A stretch of DNA of 64,000 nucleotides from Aliishimia sp963922415 (GTDB taxonomy: Bacteria > Pseudomonadota > Alphaproteobacteria > Rhodobacterales > Rhodobacteraceae). The DNA is taken from the NCBI GenBank assembly GCA_963922415.1, contig CAWUIP010000002.1, forward strand, positions 1 through 64,000, written 5' to 3'. The translations under genes were made by a program, and so were the position numbers. Shown here in pieces: positions 17,338-26,590 of the stretch (position 1 is the first letter of the stretch; every line of letters starts with the position of its first letter). The notes beneath the pieces are model-generated. The model worked only from the letters and a program-made list of their open reading frames with translations, ran no database searches and had not been told where the DNA came from.

Positions 17338-19215
17338 TCAGTCGTTCGTTTGATGGGTTGGGCGGGCAACGCCAAGCAAACTCAGTGCAATCAGCGCAAT
17401 TCCAAGAACAGCTCCGGCCAGTGAGGTTGGCGCTGTCGGCCACAACAACAGACCAGCAGCAATCAGCCGAGTGATCGCTTGCCATGACGGCAAATGCTGC
17501 GTCTCATGCCGCGCGAAAGCCGTCGCAACGAGCCATGTTGCCAGAAGAAACATCGCAATGGTTGCGATGATGCTCCCAACGGTAAAGCCATTGATCAGCA
17601 AGATGTCGGGGTTGAAGACGAACAGAAACGGAATGATGAAGCCTGCAAAAGACAGACGGATCGCTTCGACGCCGGTCTCCATTGGCCTCGCGCCGGCGAT
17701 TGGCGCGGCGGCAAAAGCTGCAAGCGCGACAGGCGGCGTTACCATGGACAGAACCCCAAAGTACAAGATGAACAGGTGTGCGGCGATTGTTGGAACACCC
17801 AGCGTCTCAAGCACTGGCCCCATGACAAGCGCCAGGACGAGATAGGCGGTCACAGACGGCACGCCCATTCCCATCACCAGACAGCCCAGCATCACGAGAA
17901 GAAGGCTGATCATCAGGCTTTCACCGGAGAACGCGAGTATGGCCTGAGACAATTGCAGCCCGACGCCTGTCATATTTATAACGCCGATTACAAATCCTAC
18001 TGCCGCCACTATGACCATCAGCACAGCAGAGGTCGTTCCCGCATCCACCAATGCATCCCACCATTTGCGCGGGTTTCTGAATTCAGGAAACAAGAGCAGG
18101 CTCATCACCGCTGCTGTTATCAGGGCCGAGAACCCGGCATACTGCGCAGTGCGGCCTTGCATCAGCATAAAGATGATGACGCCCAGTGGCACAAAGAAGG
18201 CTGCACTTTGTAGCCAATCCTTGCCTGTCAGGTGCTCCCGCTCTTCTGGAGGCGTCGGCTTCAGGCCGAGCTTCTTTGCCTCGATCAGAACAACCACAAA
18301 GAGCGATGTATAAAAGAAAATGGCGGGGATAAGCGCGGCAACAACAATAGACAAGTACGGAATGCCCGTGACGTCTGCCATGACAAACGCAACAACACCC
18401 ATGACCGGCGGCATGATCTGACCGCCCGTGGATGCAGATGCCTCAACGGCGCCAGCTGTCTTGGGGCGAAACCCGGCCTTTTTGATGATCGGAATTGTAA
18501 AAACACCAGTCGAGACAACATTTGCGACTGCCGCACCTGAAATCGTTCCGAACAGCGCGGAACCAACAATTGACGCATGCGCAGGACCGCCGGTGAACCG
18601 CGACGTCGCTGCAAACGCCATCTTGAGTAGAATGCTTCCTGCGCCGGAAGCCTGCAGAACCGCACCAAAGGCGATGAAAATGAGGACAACGCGGCTGACG
18701 ACCTGAACGGGCAGACCGAAGACGCCGTCGGTCGAATACCAAAGGTTGTCTGCAACGCGCGTCCAAGACACATCGCCCCCAAAAGGCAGCAATACGTAGG
18801 CGCCCATCGCCAAGTAAACCAGCACCATTGGCCAGCCGAATTCGCGCAAAGTCGCGTAGGCAATCAACCCAAAAGCCAGCCAGCCAAACATCAACTGTGT
18901 TTGGGTGATCTCAATGAAGAAGGTTTCTTGCTCCAAAATAAGCTGGAGCCAGAGGCCGATCAGACCCAGAACAACGCAGGCAATCGCTAAATGGAAAATC
19001 CGAATGCCCGTCGCTTCATATTTGTTTCTAATCAGCGAAATAACCAGCCCAGCTGCCAGCACGATGGCGAGAAACCACGCGTTGTCCACGCCCCCGAAAC
19101 CGGCTGTATAAATTGCGAAGAGCCCGAAGCTGGCAGCCAGCACCGCAGCAAGGACATTCAACACCGTGTGGACTATGCCTTTGCTGGGAGGCGTGATAAC
19201 ACTGTCCGTCATCAC
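17338..19215 (-). CDS. Fused TRAP transporter permease (DctQ+DctM type)
   Basis: A 625-residue inner-membrane protein in which the small and large TRAP subunits are fused, as is usual with TAXI systems. The first four or five hydrophobic segments (residues 15-170) correspond to the small subunit; the rest has the DctM-like repeats, with GSALFGTISGAAVANV (about 222-237) and VEASASTGGQIMPPVMG (about 252-268). It drives sodium- or proton-coupled uptake with the binding protein encoded just downstream. Its ATG overlaps the stop of the arylsulfotransferase-like gene by four bases. Confidence 0.9.
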   Translation of the reverse strand: MMTDSVITPPSKGIVHTVLNVLAAVLAASFGLFAIYTAGFGGVDNAWFLAIVLAAGLVISLIRNKYEATGIRIFHLAIACVVLGLIGLWLQLILEQETFFIEITQTQLMFGWLAFGLIAYATLREFGWPMVLVYLAMGAYVLLPFGGDVSWTRVADNLWYSTDGVFGLPVQVVSRVVLIFIAFGAVLQASGAGSILLKMAFAATSRFTGGPAHASIVGSALFGTISGAAVANVVSTGVFTIPIIKKAGFRPKTAGAVEASASTGGQIMPPVMGVVAFVMADVTGIPYLSIVVAALIPAIFFYTSLFVVVLIEAKKLGLKPTPPEEREHLTGKDWLQSAAFFVPLGVIIFMLMQGRTAQYAGFSALITAAVMSLLLFPEFRNPRKWWDALVDAGTTSAVLMVIVAAVGFVIGVINMTGVGLQLSQAILAFSGESLMISLLLVMLGCLVMGMGVPSVTAYLVLALVMGPVLETLGVPTIAAHLFILYFGVLSMVTPPVALAAFAAAPIAGARPMETGVEAIRLSFAGFIIPFLFVFNPDILLINGFTVGSIIATIAMFLLATWLVATAFARHETQHLPSWQAITRLIAAGLLLWPTAPTSLAGAVLGIALIALSLLGVARPTHQTND

Positions 19216-20282
19216 GCCGCCACAAATCCGCGAAGCTCTGGACTATCGGCAGAATACCTATATGCGCGAAACATCAGGTTGGACGGCTCTCGCGCACCAG
19301 GCAAGTACGAGCAAAAATCAGAGCTGATGAAATCCCAGACAATTTCCATGCTTTCGCGGTGCACTTCAAATATCCGGCCATTCACCGATTCAACTACGAG
19401 CGTGTTTCCGTTCGGCAGTCGCTGAACGCTGCCCATAACATGGCTATAGAAGGTCCAGGGAATTCCCGCTTCCCACCGCCAAACCTCATCGCCCGTCTCG
19501 GCGTCCAACTCGATCACGACCGAACGCTGCGGTTTCGGCTTGTCGTAGGCGCCATTGGCAAAAAAGAGGATACGGCTGCCGTCAAAAACCGGCTGCGGAT
19601 CATGCGGGCGGCCCCATGTCTCCTGCCGCTTTTCCCAGATGAGACGGTTTTCGGTTGTGGACAAAACCGCGATTGTGTCGAGGTTCCGAAAGTTGATCAT
19701 GAAGTTGCCATCAGGCAGCGGGCAAACTGTATTTGCGTGCCCAAATTCACCGCGATCAATCCCGTTGGCGATAGGATACTTCTCGGGGTCCAGCGAAGAT
19801 GTTGACCACTCCCAAACCGTCTCGCCTTGCGGGGAAACAATCCGGAAATAGTCCTCGTATATCTTGCCCTCGATTTCCGTGCCCGGTATGCCGCCCGGAA
19901 TGCGGGCAGCGAAATCGTCGGGTAAAGCGCGCCAACCGATGTAGACTGTGTTTCCGTCGTCTAAGCGGCGGAAATCATGGTGCTGACTGTCGTCAGTGTA
20001 TTCCCAAAGAACATCACCGTCCCACGACAGCTCTAAAATACGGCCGCCCCGGGCCGTGTTTAAAGGACATTCGGTAGGAACCTGCACCGAGCACAAAAGC
20101 CTTCCGCCGGGAAGAAGGTATGCCATACCGCCAAGATTTCCGGGCAAGGCCCATTGATGGACCTCTTCACCCTGAATGTTCACGAGCCGAACGGTATTCC
20201 CCCGTAGGGTGCCAAATACCGTGTAACCACCCCAACAAAGCTCAGCATTATGGCTTAGAAGCCCTAGCTTCTGAAAGTCCAT
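19212..20282 (-). CDS. Arylsulfotransferase (ASST)-like beta-propeller protein
   Basis: A 356-residue protein built of repeated propeller blades ending in GGRLL, DGNTVYIGW, DGNFMIN, GSRILFF and NGNTLVVE, with conserved His in QHHDF, FGHANTV, GRPHDPQP and YSHVMGS. This is the pattern of the PAPS-independent arylsulfate sulfotransferase family, in which a catalytic His carries the sulfuryl group from one phenyl sulfate to another phenol. No signal peptide is visible, whereas classical AssT is periplasmic, so this one seems to be cytoplasmic. The start MDFQKL has GGGAGGA upstream. It is the first gene of the TRAP/hmgA operon and faces the TetR gene across the shared operator. Other ASST-like propellers have unknown functions. 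Confidence 0.75.
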   Translation of the reverse strand: MDFQKLGLLSHNAELCWGGYTVFGTLRGNTVRLVNIQGEEVHQWALPGNLGGMAYLLPGGRLLCSVQVPTECPLNTARGGRILELSWDGDVLWEYTDDSQHHDFRRLDDGNTVYIGWRALPDDFAARIPGGIPGTEIEGKIYEDYFRIVSPQGETVWEWSTSSLDPEKYPIANGIDRGEFGHANTVCPLPDGNFMINFRNLDTIAVLSTTENRLIWEKRQETWGRPHDPQPVFDGSRILFFANGAYDKPKPQRSVVIELDAETGDEVWRWEAGIPWTFYSHVMGSVQRLPNGNTLVVESVNGRIFEVHRESMEIVWDFISSDFCSYLPGAREPSNLMFRAYRYSADSPELRGFVAA

Positions 20283-20320
20283 GATTTCCTCCCAACGCGC
20301 TTTTTTACGCTTCTTAAAAA

Positions 20321-20344
20321 TAAGAATACTCATTCTATTTGACA
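20321..20344. promoter_or_regulatory. Operator 1 and divergent promoter between arylsulfotransferase-like gene and tetR
   Basis: TAAGAATACTCATTCTATTT at 20321-20340 contains the dyad AGAAT-ACTC-ATTCT (20323-20336). The same 20 bases, inverted, lie before the GMC gene at 26591-26610. On the minus strand a sigma-70 promoter TTGATT-16 bp-TATTCT overlaps it for the arylsulfotransferase-like gene; on the plus strand TTGACA (20339-20344) could be the -35 element of tetR. The position suits a repressor site. TetR binding is inferred. Confidence 0.6.
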
Positions 20345-20395
20345 AATCAAGCCTAAATCTGGCATCCTGAGGAGAGCCTAGTTCGCAGGTCTGAA

Positions 20396-21100
20396 ATGAG
20401 TGAAATTGCACAGCTTTCCCGCAAAATGACCATCCCGGGCGTTAAGCCAGCAGAGCAGAAACGTAGCCGCGCTCTACAAGACAGATTTGTCGTGGCGACC
20501 CGCAAAATCTTGCTGACAACGCGATTGAAGGACGTACCGATTCCCGACTTGGCCAAAGCGGCGGGATCATCTGTGGGTGGCTTTTATTCGCGCTTTGAAA
20601 GTAAAGATGCGCTTTTTGAGTTCATGCGGAACCAGATGTTTGAAGAACATCTCAAACTGCATGATGAGTATCTGGATCCGGACGGTTTTGCAGAAGGGTC
20701 CCACCTCGTTGTGAGTACCGTGTTTGTTGACCTGATGTTGCGAGTCTTCTCTGGTCCTTGGCGCGGTGTCCTGCGTGAGACATTTACCGCCGTGCTTGAA
20801 AATCCCAACACGTGGGATCCCATGAAGGCCCGGTTGGAATACCTATGTGATCGGCTTGTGCCGCTTTACGAAAACCGAATTGAAAAGCGCGATGGTCTGC
20901 CAGAACGCGTAGCGATCGCCCTCCAGCATCTACTCTCTGTTTTCGACAATGAGATGATGAATCCAAACCTGGAATTCCGGATAAGCGACCCACGATTTCG
21001 GTTCTATTTGGCGCAGACGTTCGACATGCTCATCGTCGGCAATTTCCCGGCGCTCCCAACGGTTCAACCCGTTGGCAGTCCGCGCGAAGTCAGCGCATGA
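20396..21100 (+). CDS. TetR/AcrR-family transcriptional regulator
   Basis: A 234-residue regulator with the N-terminal TetR helix-turn-helix (about residues 22-70): RFVVATRKILLTT, then LKDVPIPDLAKAAGSS and GGFYSRFESKDALF, the characteristic recognition helix and following helix. The C-terminal ligand domain is unassigned. It is divergent from the arylsulfotransferase/TRAP/hmgA operon and upstream of the sulfotransferase gene with 24 bases between them. The duplicated 20-bp operator suggests that it controls its own operon, the hmg operon and the GMC/GST/alkylsulfatase operon. The likely inducer would be the imported compound or its sulfate ester. An ATG ten codons downstream is an alternative start. 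Confidence 0.85.
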   Translation: MSEIAQLSRKMTIPGVKPAEQKRSRALQDRFVVATRKILLTTRLKDVPIPDLAKAAGSSVGGFYSRFESKDALFEFMRNQMFEEHLKLHDEYLDPDGFAEGSHLVVSTVFVDLMLRVFSGPWRGVLRETFTAVLENPNTWDPMKARLEYLCDRLVPLYENRIEKRDGLPERVAIALQHLLSVFDNEMMNPNLEFRISDPRFRFYLAQTFDMLIVGNFPALPTVQPVGSPREVSA

Positions 21101-21124
21101 CATGTCTGTCACCAAACGCAGTGT

Positions 21125-22147
21125 TTGGATAATCAAGTGAACTGGACCGTAGAGGACGCTCGAAAGAAACGCGCGCATGATACGGTGCGCCGCACAAAAC
21201 TGAGATCATTGTTCGGCAAATGGATCGAGCGACCCTTGTCAGCCATTCTGCGCCGCGCGCCATCAGGGACCCAGGAATGGACTTACAACGCCATACTCGG
21301 TGCCATCGCGCGCCGCATGAACCGGTACCAACAAACGGCTTTCGCGTCATACGAACCCACGGAAACTGACGTTATCTGCTCAGCCTATTTCAAGGCCGGG
21401 ACAAACTGGGTCATGCATATCTGCTACCAAATCACCCAACACGGTGCCGGCCAGTTCAACCATATCCAAGACGAGATCGCCTGGCCTGATGCGGCGGAAC
21501 CACGCTACTGGCGCTCACTCGACGACAGCAACGCCGCGACGGCTCCTTCCGGGAAACGGGTAATAAAGTCCCACCTTCCAGCAGACCTTGTTCCCTTAGC
21601 GTCACCTGCAAAATTTATTGCGGTAACACGAGACCCGCTGGACTGCGCAGCCTCTGGATATCACTTCTACTCAAGCTTGATCCTTGGCCCTTTTGCACCG
21701 CCGCCGGACATATGGTTAAGGTTCTTCGCGTCAGACAAGACCTTTTATGGACCCTGGCATCACTTTACATCCACATGGTGGGCGGCGCGCAATCGTGCCA
21801 ACGTCCTATTCTTGCGGTTCGAAGACATAAAAACACGCCCTGAGCAGGCAATTCGGCAGATCTCTGAGTTCCTCAGTATTGCTCTAACGGAAGAACAACT
21901 TGCAGGCGTTGCAGGCGCCACGTCGTTCATGGCGATGAAAGAGATCAACCACAAGTTCGAGCCTGTACGCCAAACAATTTGGAGTGCCGCAGACACCCAG
22001 ATTATCCGCAAAGGCGCGGTTGGCGATGGCGATAGCCTATTTTCAAATGAGGCGATCCATGCGTTTCGCCAAAAAACATCCAAAGGCTTGATCGACGCCA
22101 ACAGCGACTTTCCCGATTACGGCTTTCTAGACGATGTGGGCGCCTAA
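21125..22147 (+). CDS. PAPS-dependent sulfotransferase (cytosolic SULT-like)
   Basis: A 340-residue Sulfotransfer_1-type enzyme. PAPS-binding elements are readable: the 5'-phosphosulfate loop FKAGTNWV (89-96), the 3'-phosphate segment VTRDPLDCAASGYHFY (167-182) and the C-terminal RKGAVGDG (295-302), equivalent to RKGxxGDW of animal cytosolic sulfotransferases. H150 in KSHLP matches the catalytic His of KTHLP. It should transfer sulfate from PAPS to an alcohol or phenol. The start is TTG at 21125, 24 bases after tetR, and the gene ends in a four-base convergent overlap with the alkylsulfatase gene. A sulfate-adding enzyme beside a sulfate-removing enzyme is the oddity of this locus. Confidence 0.83.
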   Translation: MDNQVNWTVEDARKKRAHDTVRRTKLRSLFGKWIERPLSAILRRAPSGTQEWTYNAILGAIARRMNRYQQTAFASYEPTETDVICSAYFKAGTNWVMHICYQITQHGAGQFNHIQDEIAWPDAAEPRYWRSLDDSNAATAPSGKRVIKSHLPADLVPLASPAKFIAVTRDPLDCAASGYHFYSSLILGPFAPPPDIWLRFFASDKTFYGPWHHFTSTWWAARNRANVLFLRFEDIKTRPEQAIRQISEFLSIALTEEQLAGVAGATSFMAMKEINHKFEPVRQTIWSAADTQIIRKGAVGDGDSLFSNEAIHAFRQKTSKGLIDANSDFPDYGFLDDVGA

Positions 22148-24054
22148 GGCTCAATCACATTGAACCACAGATCAAAGCTATCGTGCATATCCAAATACGA
22201 ACGGAACAGATCGGAAGACCCGTCAATATCGACTGAGCGATCGCTGATCGCATCATCCAATGACAAGCGACCATAAGCGATGTCGTTCAGCGTCATCCGC
22301 TCCATCGAAATGCTCAGATCGGCCGCATCGCTTTTGGTGTTGAGCCTGTGGTTCTCGACCTGATTATTCACCGTTACAGCCACCGTTTCCCCAGTATCGG
22401 TGAAGGTGTAGTTGATTGTCAGCGACAGGCCCTTTGCTTTTTCTGGGTCCAATTTCACGGCGAGAAGATTGAAGAAGTCCCGCAGCGGCATAGCGCGTGC
22501 GATCCCTTCGTTGACGCCCCCCACACCTGGCCGTGGCTTCATCCCTTCGCGTAACTCTTGTGCGCCACACAGATAAATATTGCGCCACAAGACCGATTCC
22601 GCCTGGAACCCAAGCTGTTCGTAGGTTGAGGCCAGCATGTCCCGCGCACTACGGTTGGTTGGTTCCGCGAACACGAGATGGTTCAAAATCGTGGCGACCC
22701 ACCGGTAGTCGCCCCCTACAAATGCGCTCCAAGCAGTGTCAAGGACAGCATCCGCCCCGCCCATTGCACTGACATACCGTTTACCCTCTTCGACAGGCGT
22801 ATGCGGGTTAAGGGAGGCTGGGTTGCCGTCAAAATAGCCGTAGTACTTCTGATACGTCGCCTTGGTGTTGTGGTTCAGCGTGCCGTAGTATTCGCGCACC
22901 GAAAAGGATTGCTTCATGAACTCCGGCTCTTGCACCTCTTCGGCAATCTCACGGGGGGTGTAGCCAGAATTGGCCAGCCGCAAGGTTTGGTCATGGATAT
23001 AGCGGTAGATATCTCGCTGTTCTTCCATAAAGGCGCGAATGTTGGCATTGCCCCACTCCGGCCAGCAATGGCTGCCAAAATAGATCTCTGCTTGATCTCC
23101 AAAGAGCTCAATGGACTCGTCGATGCACAGCGACCAGAGCAGCGGATCGCGTACTTCTGCACCTCGCAGCGTCAGGATGTTGTGCATGGTCCGGCAGGTC
23201 ACCTCGGCCATACAAAGTGCTTTGAACTGCGGCAAAAAGAACGTGAACTCGGCCGGGGCTTCGGTGCCCGAGGCCATCTGGAATTCGAAATCTATCCCGT
23301 CGATGGTCATCTTCTCGCCGGTTTCGCAGATCTCGTGGGTGGGCAGAACAAAGCTACGATTGCCGCGCGCATTGCCCTTGCCGATCCCGGCATCCAGATA
23401 GCCCGCCGGGCCGGGAGGAACGATCAGCCCAAACTGATACATCGCCCGACGCGCCATCTGGTTGCCTGCAAGCACCGCCTCACTCACAGCGTACTTTGTG
23501 AAATGCTCTGGCACGATGACCGGAATATCGCGTTCTGCCATGAGCTGGTCTGTCAGAACACCTTTTGTTCCACCAAAGTGGTCCGCATGCGTGTGTGTGA
23601 TCAACACCGCGCTGATGGGTCGCTCGCCCAGATGCTCATTGGCCAACGCCAAAGCTGCTGCGGCCGTCTCAATACAGATCAGACAATCGACAATAATCCA
23701 CCCGGTATCACCCCGGATGATGGTCATTAGGGCGATATCATATCCGCGCACCTGATAGATGCCCTCCGTCACCTCAAAAAGCCCATGATTGGCGTTCAAC
23801 TGAGCCTGTCGCCAAAGTGATGGGTTGGCCGTATCGGGCGCAGGCCCGCTCAGAAACTCAAAATTGCTCGAGTCCCAAGCAGGGCGCCCGTCGGGGGTCA
23901 AGATTGGACCTTCAACAGAGGCGATCCACCCACGGCGCGCATTTTCAAAGTCCGTTTGATCAGACAGCGGAAGGGATTTCGCTAATGCGGCGTTAGCCGC
24001 ACGTGTTGCGTCGGTTGCGGTACCGGGTTCCGGCAATGGAAATGACTTGGCCAT
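22144..24054 (-). CDS. Alkylsulfatase of the SdsA-like metallo-beta-lactamase type
   Basis: A 636-residue protein with the organisation of type III alkylsulfatases such as SdsA1: an N-terminal MBL domain with HTHADH (H154, H156, D158, H159), a helical dimerisation domain (about 370-500), and a C-terminal sterol-carrier-like domain (about 530-636). These enzymes hydrolyse primary or secondary alkyl sulfates to alcohol and sulfate with Zn. SdsA1 is exported, but this protein begins MAKSFPLPEPG without a signal peptide, so it is probably cytoplasmic. GAGGGA precedes the ATG. It ends the operon GMC oxidoreductase-GST-alkylsulfatase, which suggests that the freed alcohol is oxidised by the GMC enzyme. 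Confidence 0.85.
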   Translation of the reverse strand: MAKSFPLPEPGTATDATRAANAALAKSLPLSDQTDFENARRGWIASVEGPILTPDGRPAWDSSNFEFLSGPAPDTANPSLWRQAQLNANHGLFEVTEGIYQVRGYDIALMTIIRGDTGWIIVDCLICIETAAAALALANEHLGERPISAVLITHTHADHFGGTKGVLTDQLMAERDIPVIVPEHFTKYAVSEAVLAGNQMARRAMYQFGLIVPPGPAGYLDAGIGKGNARGNRSFVLPTHEICETGEKMTIDGIDFEFQMASGTEAPAEFTFFLPQFKALCMAEVTCRTMHNILTLRGAEVRDPLLWSLCIDESIELFGDQAEIYFGSHCWPEWGNANIRAFMEEQRDIYRYIHDQTLRLANSGYTPREIAEEVQEPEFMKQSFSVREYYGTLNHNTKATYQKYYGYFDGNPASLNPHTPVEEGKRYVSAMGGADAVLDTAWSAFVGGDYRWVATILNHLVFAEPTNRSARDMLASTYEQLGFQAESVLWRNIYLCGAQELREGMKPRPGVGGVNEGIARAMPLRDFFNLLAVKLDPEKAKGLSLTINYTFTDTGETVAVTVNNQVENHRLNTKSDAADLSISMERMTLNDIAYGRLSLDDAISDRSVDIDGSSDLFRSYLDMHDSFDLWFNVIEP

Positions 24055-24086
24055 TGGTCCCTCACGTCTCGTCGTTGAAATCGGGC

Positions 24087-24875
24087 TTACTTGCCCTCGT
24101 TGTGGCCCCATTCGGACTCTCGCACCCACTTCAAGAAGGCGATGTCGAATTCGGGTCGCGCGCTGACGCGCTCGTACCAGGACGAGATGTTGGGATAGAC
24201 TGAGAAATCAAAACCGCCGATTGTCATCGTGGTATACGTGGGACCCCAGGAAATATCGGCCAGTGTATAGGTGTTGCCAACGATCCAGTCGTTCGTTTCG
24301 AGGATCTTCTCCATCTTAGCAAAAACACTGTCCATCAGGTCTTTTGCAGCGGCGGCATCTTCTTCGGTCAAGCTTGAACCAGGAGCACCATGCTTGGCAT
24401 GAAAGGCCTTCAGCTCCGGGTCAGTCTGCAATTGTTGATAGCGCTCGAACTCTTCCGGATCCTTTTTCAGGATTTTGGCAACACGGTGATAATATTGAAG
24501 CGTCTTGATGCCCGGCAAGTGGATGTCGCCAGACTTTTGGAGCCACCAATCAATCTCGGCCTGATCTTCGTCTGATACGTCCCGGAATCCCGGTTCAGGA
24601 AACTTCTCTTCGAGATACGCGAGGATGTCGTTGGATTCCGTGATGACTACGCCATCATCTACCAAACAAGGCACCAACCCTTTTGGGTTTATGGCAAAAT
24701 ACTCCTCGGTTACATTCTCCTTCTTTTTCAGGTTGATATGATGGCTGGTCCACTCCAACTGTTTTTCGCCTAGAAGCAGCCGGACACGTGCCGAGCAGTT
24801 CGACCGATCCGAGTGATACAAGTGCAAACCCTTGTGGCCCTTGGCCGTTTCGCTTTTCGTTTCTAGAATTGGCAT
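24087..24875 (-). CDS. Glutathione S-transferase family protein
   Basis: A 262-residue GST with the N-terminal thioredoxin fold (about 16-95): YHSDRSNCSARVRLLL contains the Ser/Cys active-site turn, INPKGLVPCLVDDG the cis-Pro, and ESNDILAYLEE the glutathione-binding turn. The SNCSARVRL motif is closer to zeta-class maleylacetoacetate isomerases than that of the other GST in this window. An insert around residues 125-170 makes it longer than average. It lies between the GMC oxidoreductase and alkylsulfatase genes. Possible roles are isomerisation of the maleyl intermediate, ether or thioether cleavage, or detoxification; the sequence does not decide. Confidence 0.8.
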   Translation of the reverse strand: MPILETKSETAKGHKGLHLYHSDRSNCSARVRLLLGEKQLEWTSHHINLKKKENVTEEYFAINPKGLVPCLVDDGVVITESNDILAYLEEKFPEPGFRDVSDEDQAEIDWWLQKSGDIHLPGIKTLQYYHRVAKILKKDPEEFERYQQLQTDPELKAFHAKHGAPGSSLTEEDAAAAKDLMDSVFAKMEKILETNDWIVGNTYTLADISWGPTYTTMTIGGFDFSVYPNISSWYERVSARPEFDIAFLKWVRESEWGHNEGK

Positions 24876-24945
24876 GTCTCACTCCCTAGTTATCTATGTC
24901 GGCTGGCGGTTTGAGTTGCGCGTCATCTGGATGTGCTTGCGCGCA

Positions 24946-26550
24946 TCACGCATCCCTCAAAATGAAATCGGCACCGCGATCGGCGATCATCATTGTCGGC
25001 GCATTGGTGTTGCCCGACACAAGCGCTGGCATGATCGAACAATCGACCACGCGCAGCCCTTCGACGCCATTCACACGCAACTCGGTATCAACAACGGCTT
25101 TTGCGTCCGGCCCCATGCGGCAGGTACCCGACGGATGATAGATTGTGCGAGCCTGCGACCGGATCGCATCATCAAAACTGTTGGACCCTTTTCCCGTATT
25201 CATGCCGGCAGGAGGCCAGATCGGATCGCCGAGTATCTCGGCCAACTCGGGTTGCGCGCAAATTTCTTGAGACAGGCGAACGCCACGGCGCAGCGTGTCC
25301 ATATCCGCCTCGGTATCCAACACGTTCGCTTCGAACCGAGGCGCTGCATCAGGATCTGTGGACGCGAGGACCAACTTTCCACGAGACTTTGGCCGCATGG
25401 TCATCGGATGAACGTGGAAGGAGTGGCACGGCAACGGCCCCTCCCCCGGTGCACCCGGCGCAAATGGCGCAAAGTTCATCTGCACATCTGCGCGCCCTGC
25501 ACCCGTCGTATCGACACATGCGCCTGCTGCCAGAAGGTTGGACGTCAGTAACCCACGTCCAAAGATGAAGTAGTCGATCCCATTTTTGAGGGCCCGAAGA
25601 CCTTTGTCGGCCCCGAAATAGCTATTGGACGTCTTTATGTTAAATGTCACCGGCGTGCCGATGTGATCCTGATAATTGGCACCGACCTCGGGTGCGTCGC
25701 AGACAACATCAATCCCATGCTGTTGGAGACCATCCGATGGTCCAACGCCCGACAACATCAACAGCTTTGGTGAATGAAACGATCCAGCCGCCAAAATGAT
25801 CTCTTTGCGCGCCCGCAAGATCTTGTGTTGACCACCTTCTGTGACCTCTAACGCGACAGCGCGTCGGCCATCAAATTGGATTTTGCGCGCGATCGTGTTG
25901 GTCAAAAGCGTCAGCCGTTCATCATTGATGACCGGCCTTAAGAAACAGCGCGCTGCGGACTGTCTTTTGCCGTTGTGCGCTGTCGCCTGGTACCAGCCTG
26001 CGCCGTCCTGAACCTGGCCGTTGAAGTCATCATTACGGGCGATCCCCACCGACACGGCCGCATCGAGCGCCAATTGGTTCAAAGGGTGTTTGTAGTCTGG
26101 GCTGGAAACAATCAGGGGCCCGTCCTGCCCATGCAAGGGCCCGCCAAATTGTATGTTTTTTTCTTGGCGCACGAACGTAGGCAACACATCCTCAAAGCGC
26201 CACCCGTTACAACCATGCTCAGACGCCCAATCATCGTAGTCATGGGACTGGCCGCGCATATAGATCATCGCGTTAACGGATGATCCACCTCCGACAACGC
26301 GCCCTTGGGGAACGGCGAACGTGTTTCCATTGAGTGTGGCATCCGGTTCGGACACAACTGCATCAACGGCAGCGGTTTGGTGAGCCTTGTGATAGGTCGC
26401 AGGAATGTGGATCCAACGGTTCGTGTCCATTCCGCCCCGCTCGACCAGTGCAACCGAAAACCGTCCATCAGAAATCAGTCGGCCGGCGACGACGCAGCCT
26501 GCGGAACCAGCCCCCACGACGACATAGTCATAGTGGATTTCATCAGGCAT
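24946..26550 (-). CDS. GMC-family FAD-dependent alcohol oxidoreductase
   Basis: A 534-residue flavoprotein. The N-terminal Rossmann motif is VVGAGSAGCVVAGRL (about 11-25), followed by GRVVGGGSSVNAMIYMRG, the GMC signature 1 region, and AAGSFHSPKLLMLSGVG, signature 2. The C-terminal active site YHPSGTCRMG carries the catalytic His, and SGNTNAPTMMIADRGAD closes the FAD domain. Relatives are choline dehydrogenase and AlkJ-type alcohol dehydrogenases, which feed electrons to the respiratory chain. As first gene of the operon with the alkylsulfatase it probably oxidises the alcohol released by desulfation to an aldehyde. A 20-bp operator copy lies about 40 bases upstream. Confidence 0.88.
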   Translation of the reverse strand: MPDEIHYDYVVVGAGSAGCVVAGRLISDGRFSVALVERGGMDTNRWIHIPATYHKAHQTAAVDAVVSEPDATLNGNTFAVPQGRVVGGGSSVNAMIYMRGQSHDYDDWASEHGCNGWRFEDVLPTFVRQEKNIQFGGPLHGQDGPLIVSSPDYKHPLNQLALDAAVSVGIARNDDFNGQVQDGAGWYQATAHNGKRQSAARCFLRPVINDERLTLLTNTIARKIQFDGRRAVALEVTEGGQHKILRARKEIILAAGSFHSPKLLMLSGVGPSDGLQQHGIDVVCDAPEVGANYQDHIGTPVTFNIKTSNSYFGADKGLRALKNGIDYFIFGRGLLTSNLLAAGACVDTTGAGRADVQMNFAPFAPGAPGEGPLPCHSFHVHPMTMRPKSRGKLVLASTDPDAAPRFEANVLDTEADMDTLRRGVRLSQEICAQPELAEILGDPIWPPAGMNTGKGSNSFDDAIRSQARTIYHPSGTCRMGPDAKAVVDTELRVNGVEGLRVVDCSIMPALVSGNTNAPTMMIADRGADFILRDA

Positions 26551-26590
26551 TTGACCGAGCCATGATCATCGGAAGCCTCCCAACATTCCA

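Noticed and set aside
22678..23730. 350-codon plus-strand frame opposite the alkylsulfatase gene
   Set aside because: The minus strand encodes a complete alkylsulfatase with all metal motifs; the opposite frame is a by-product of GC-rich codon use and has no protein-like features.
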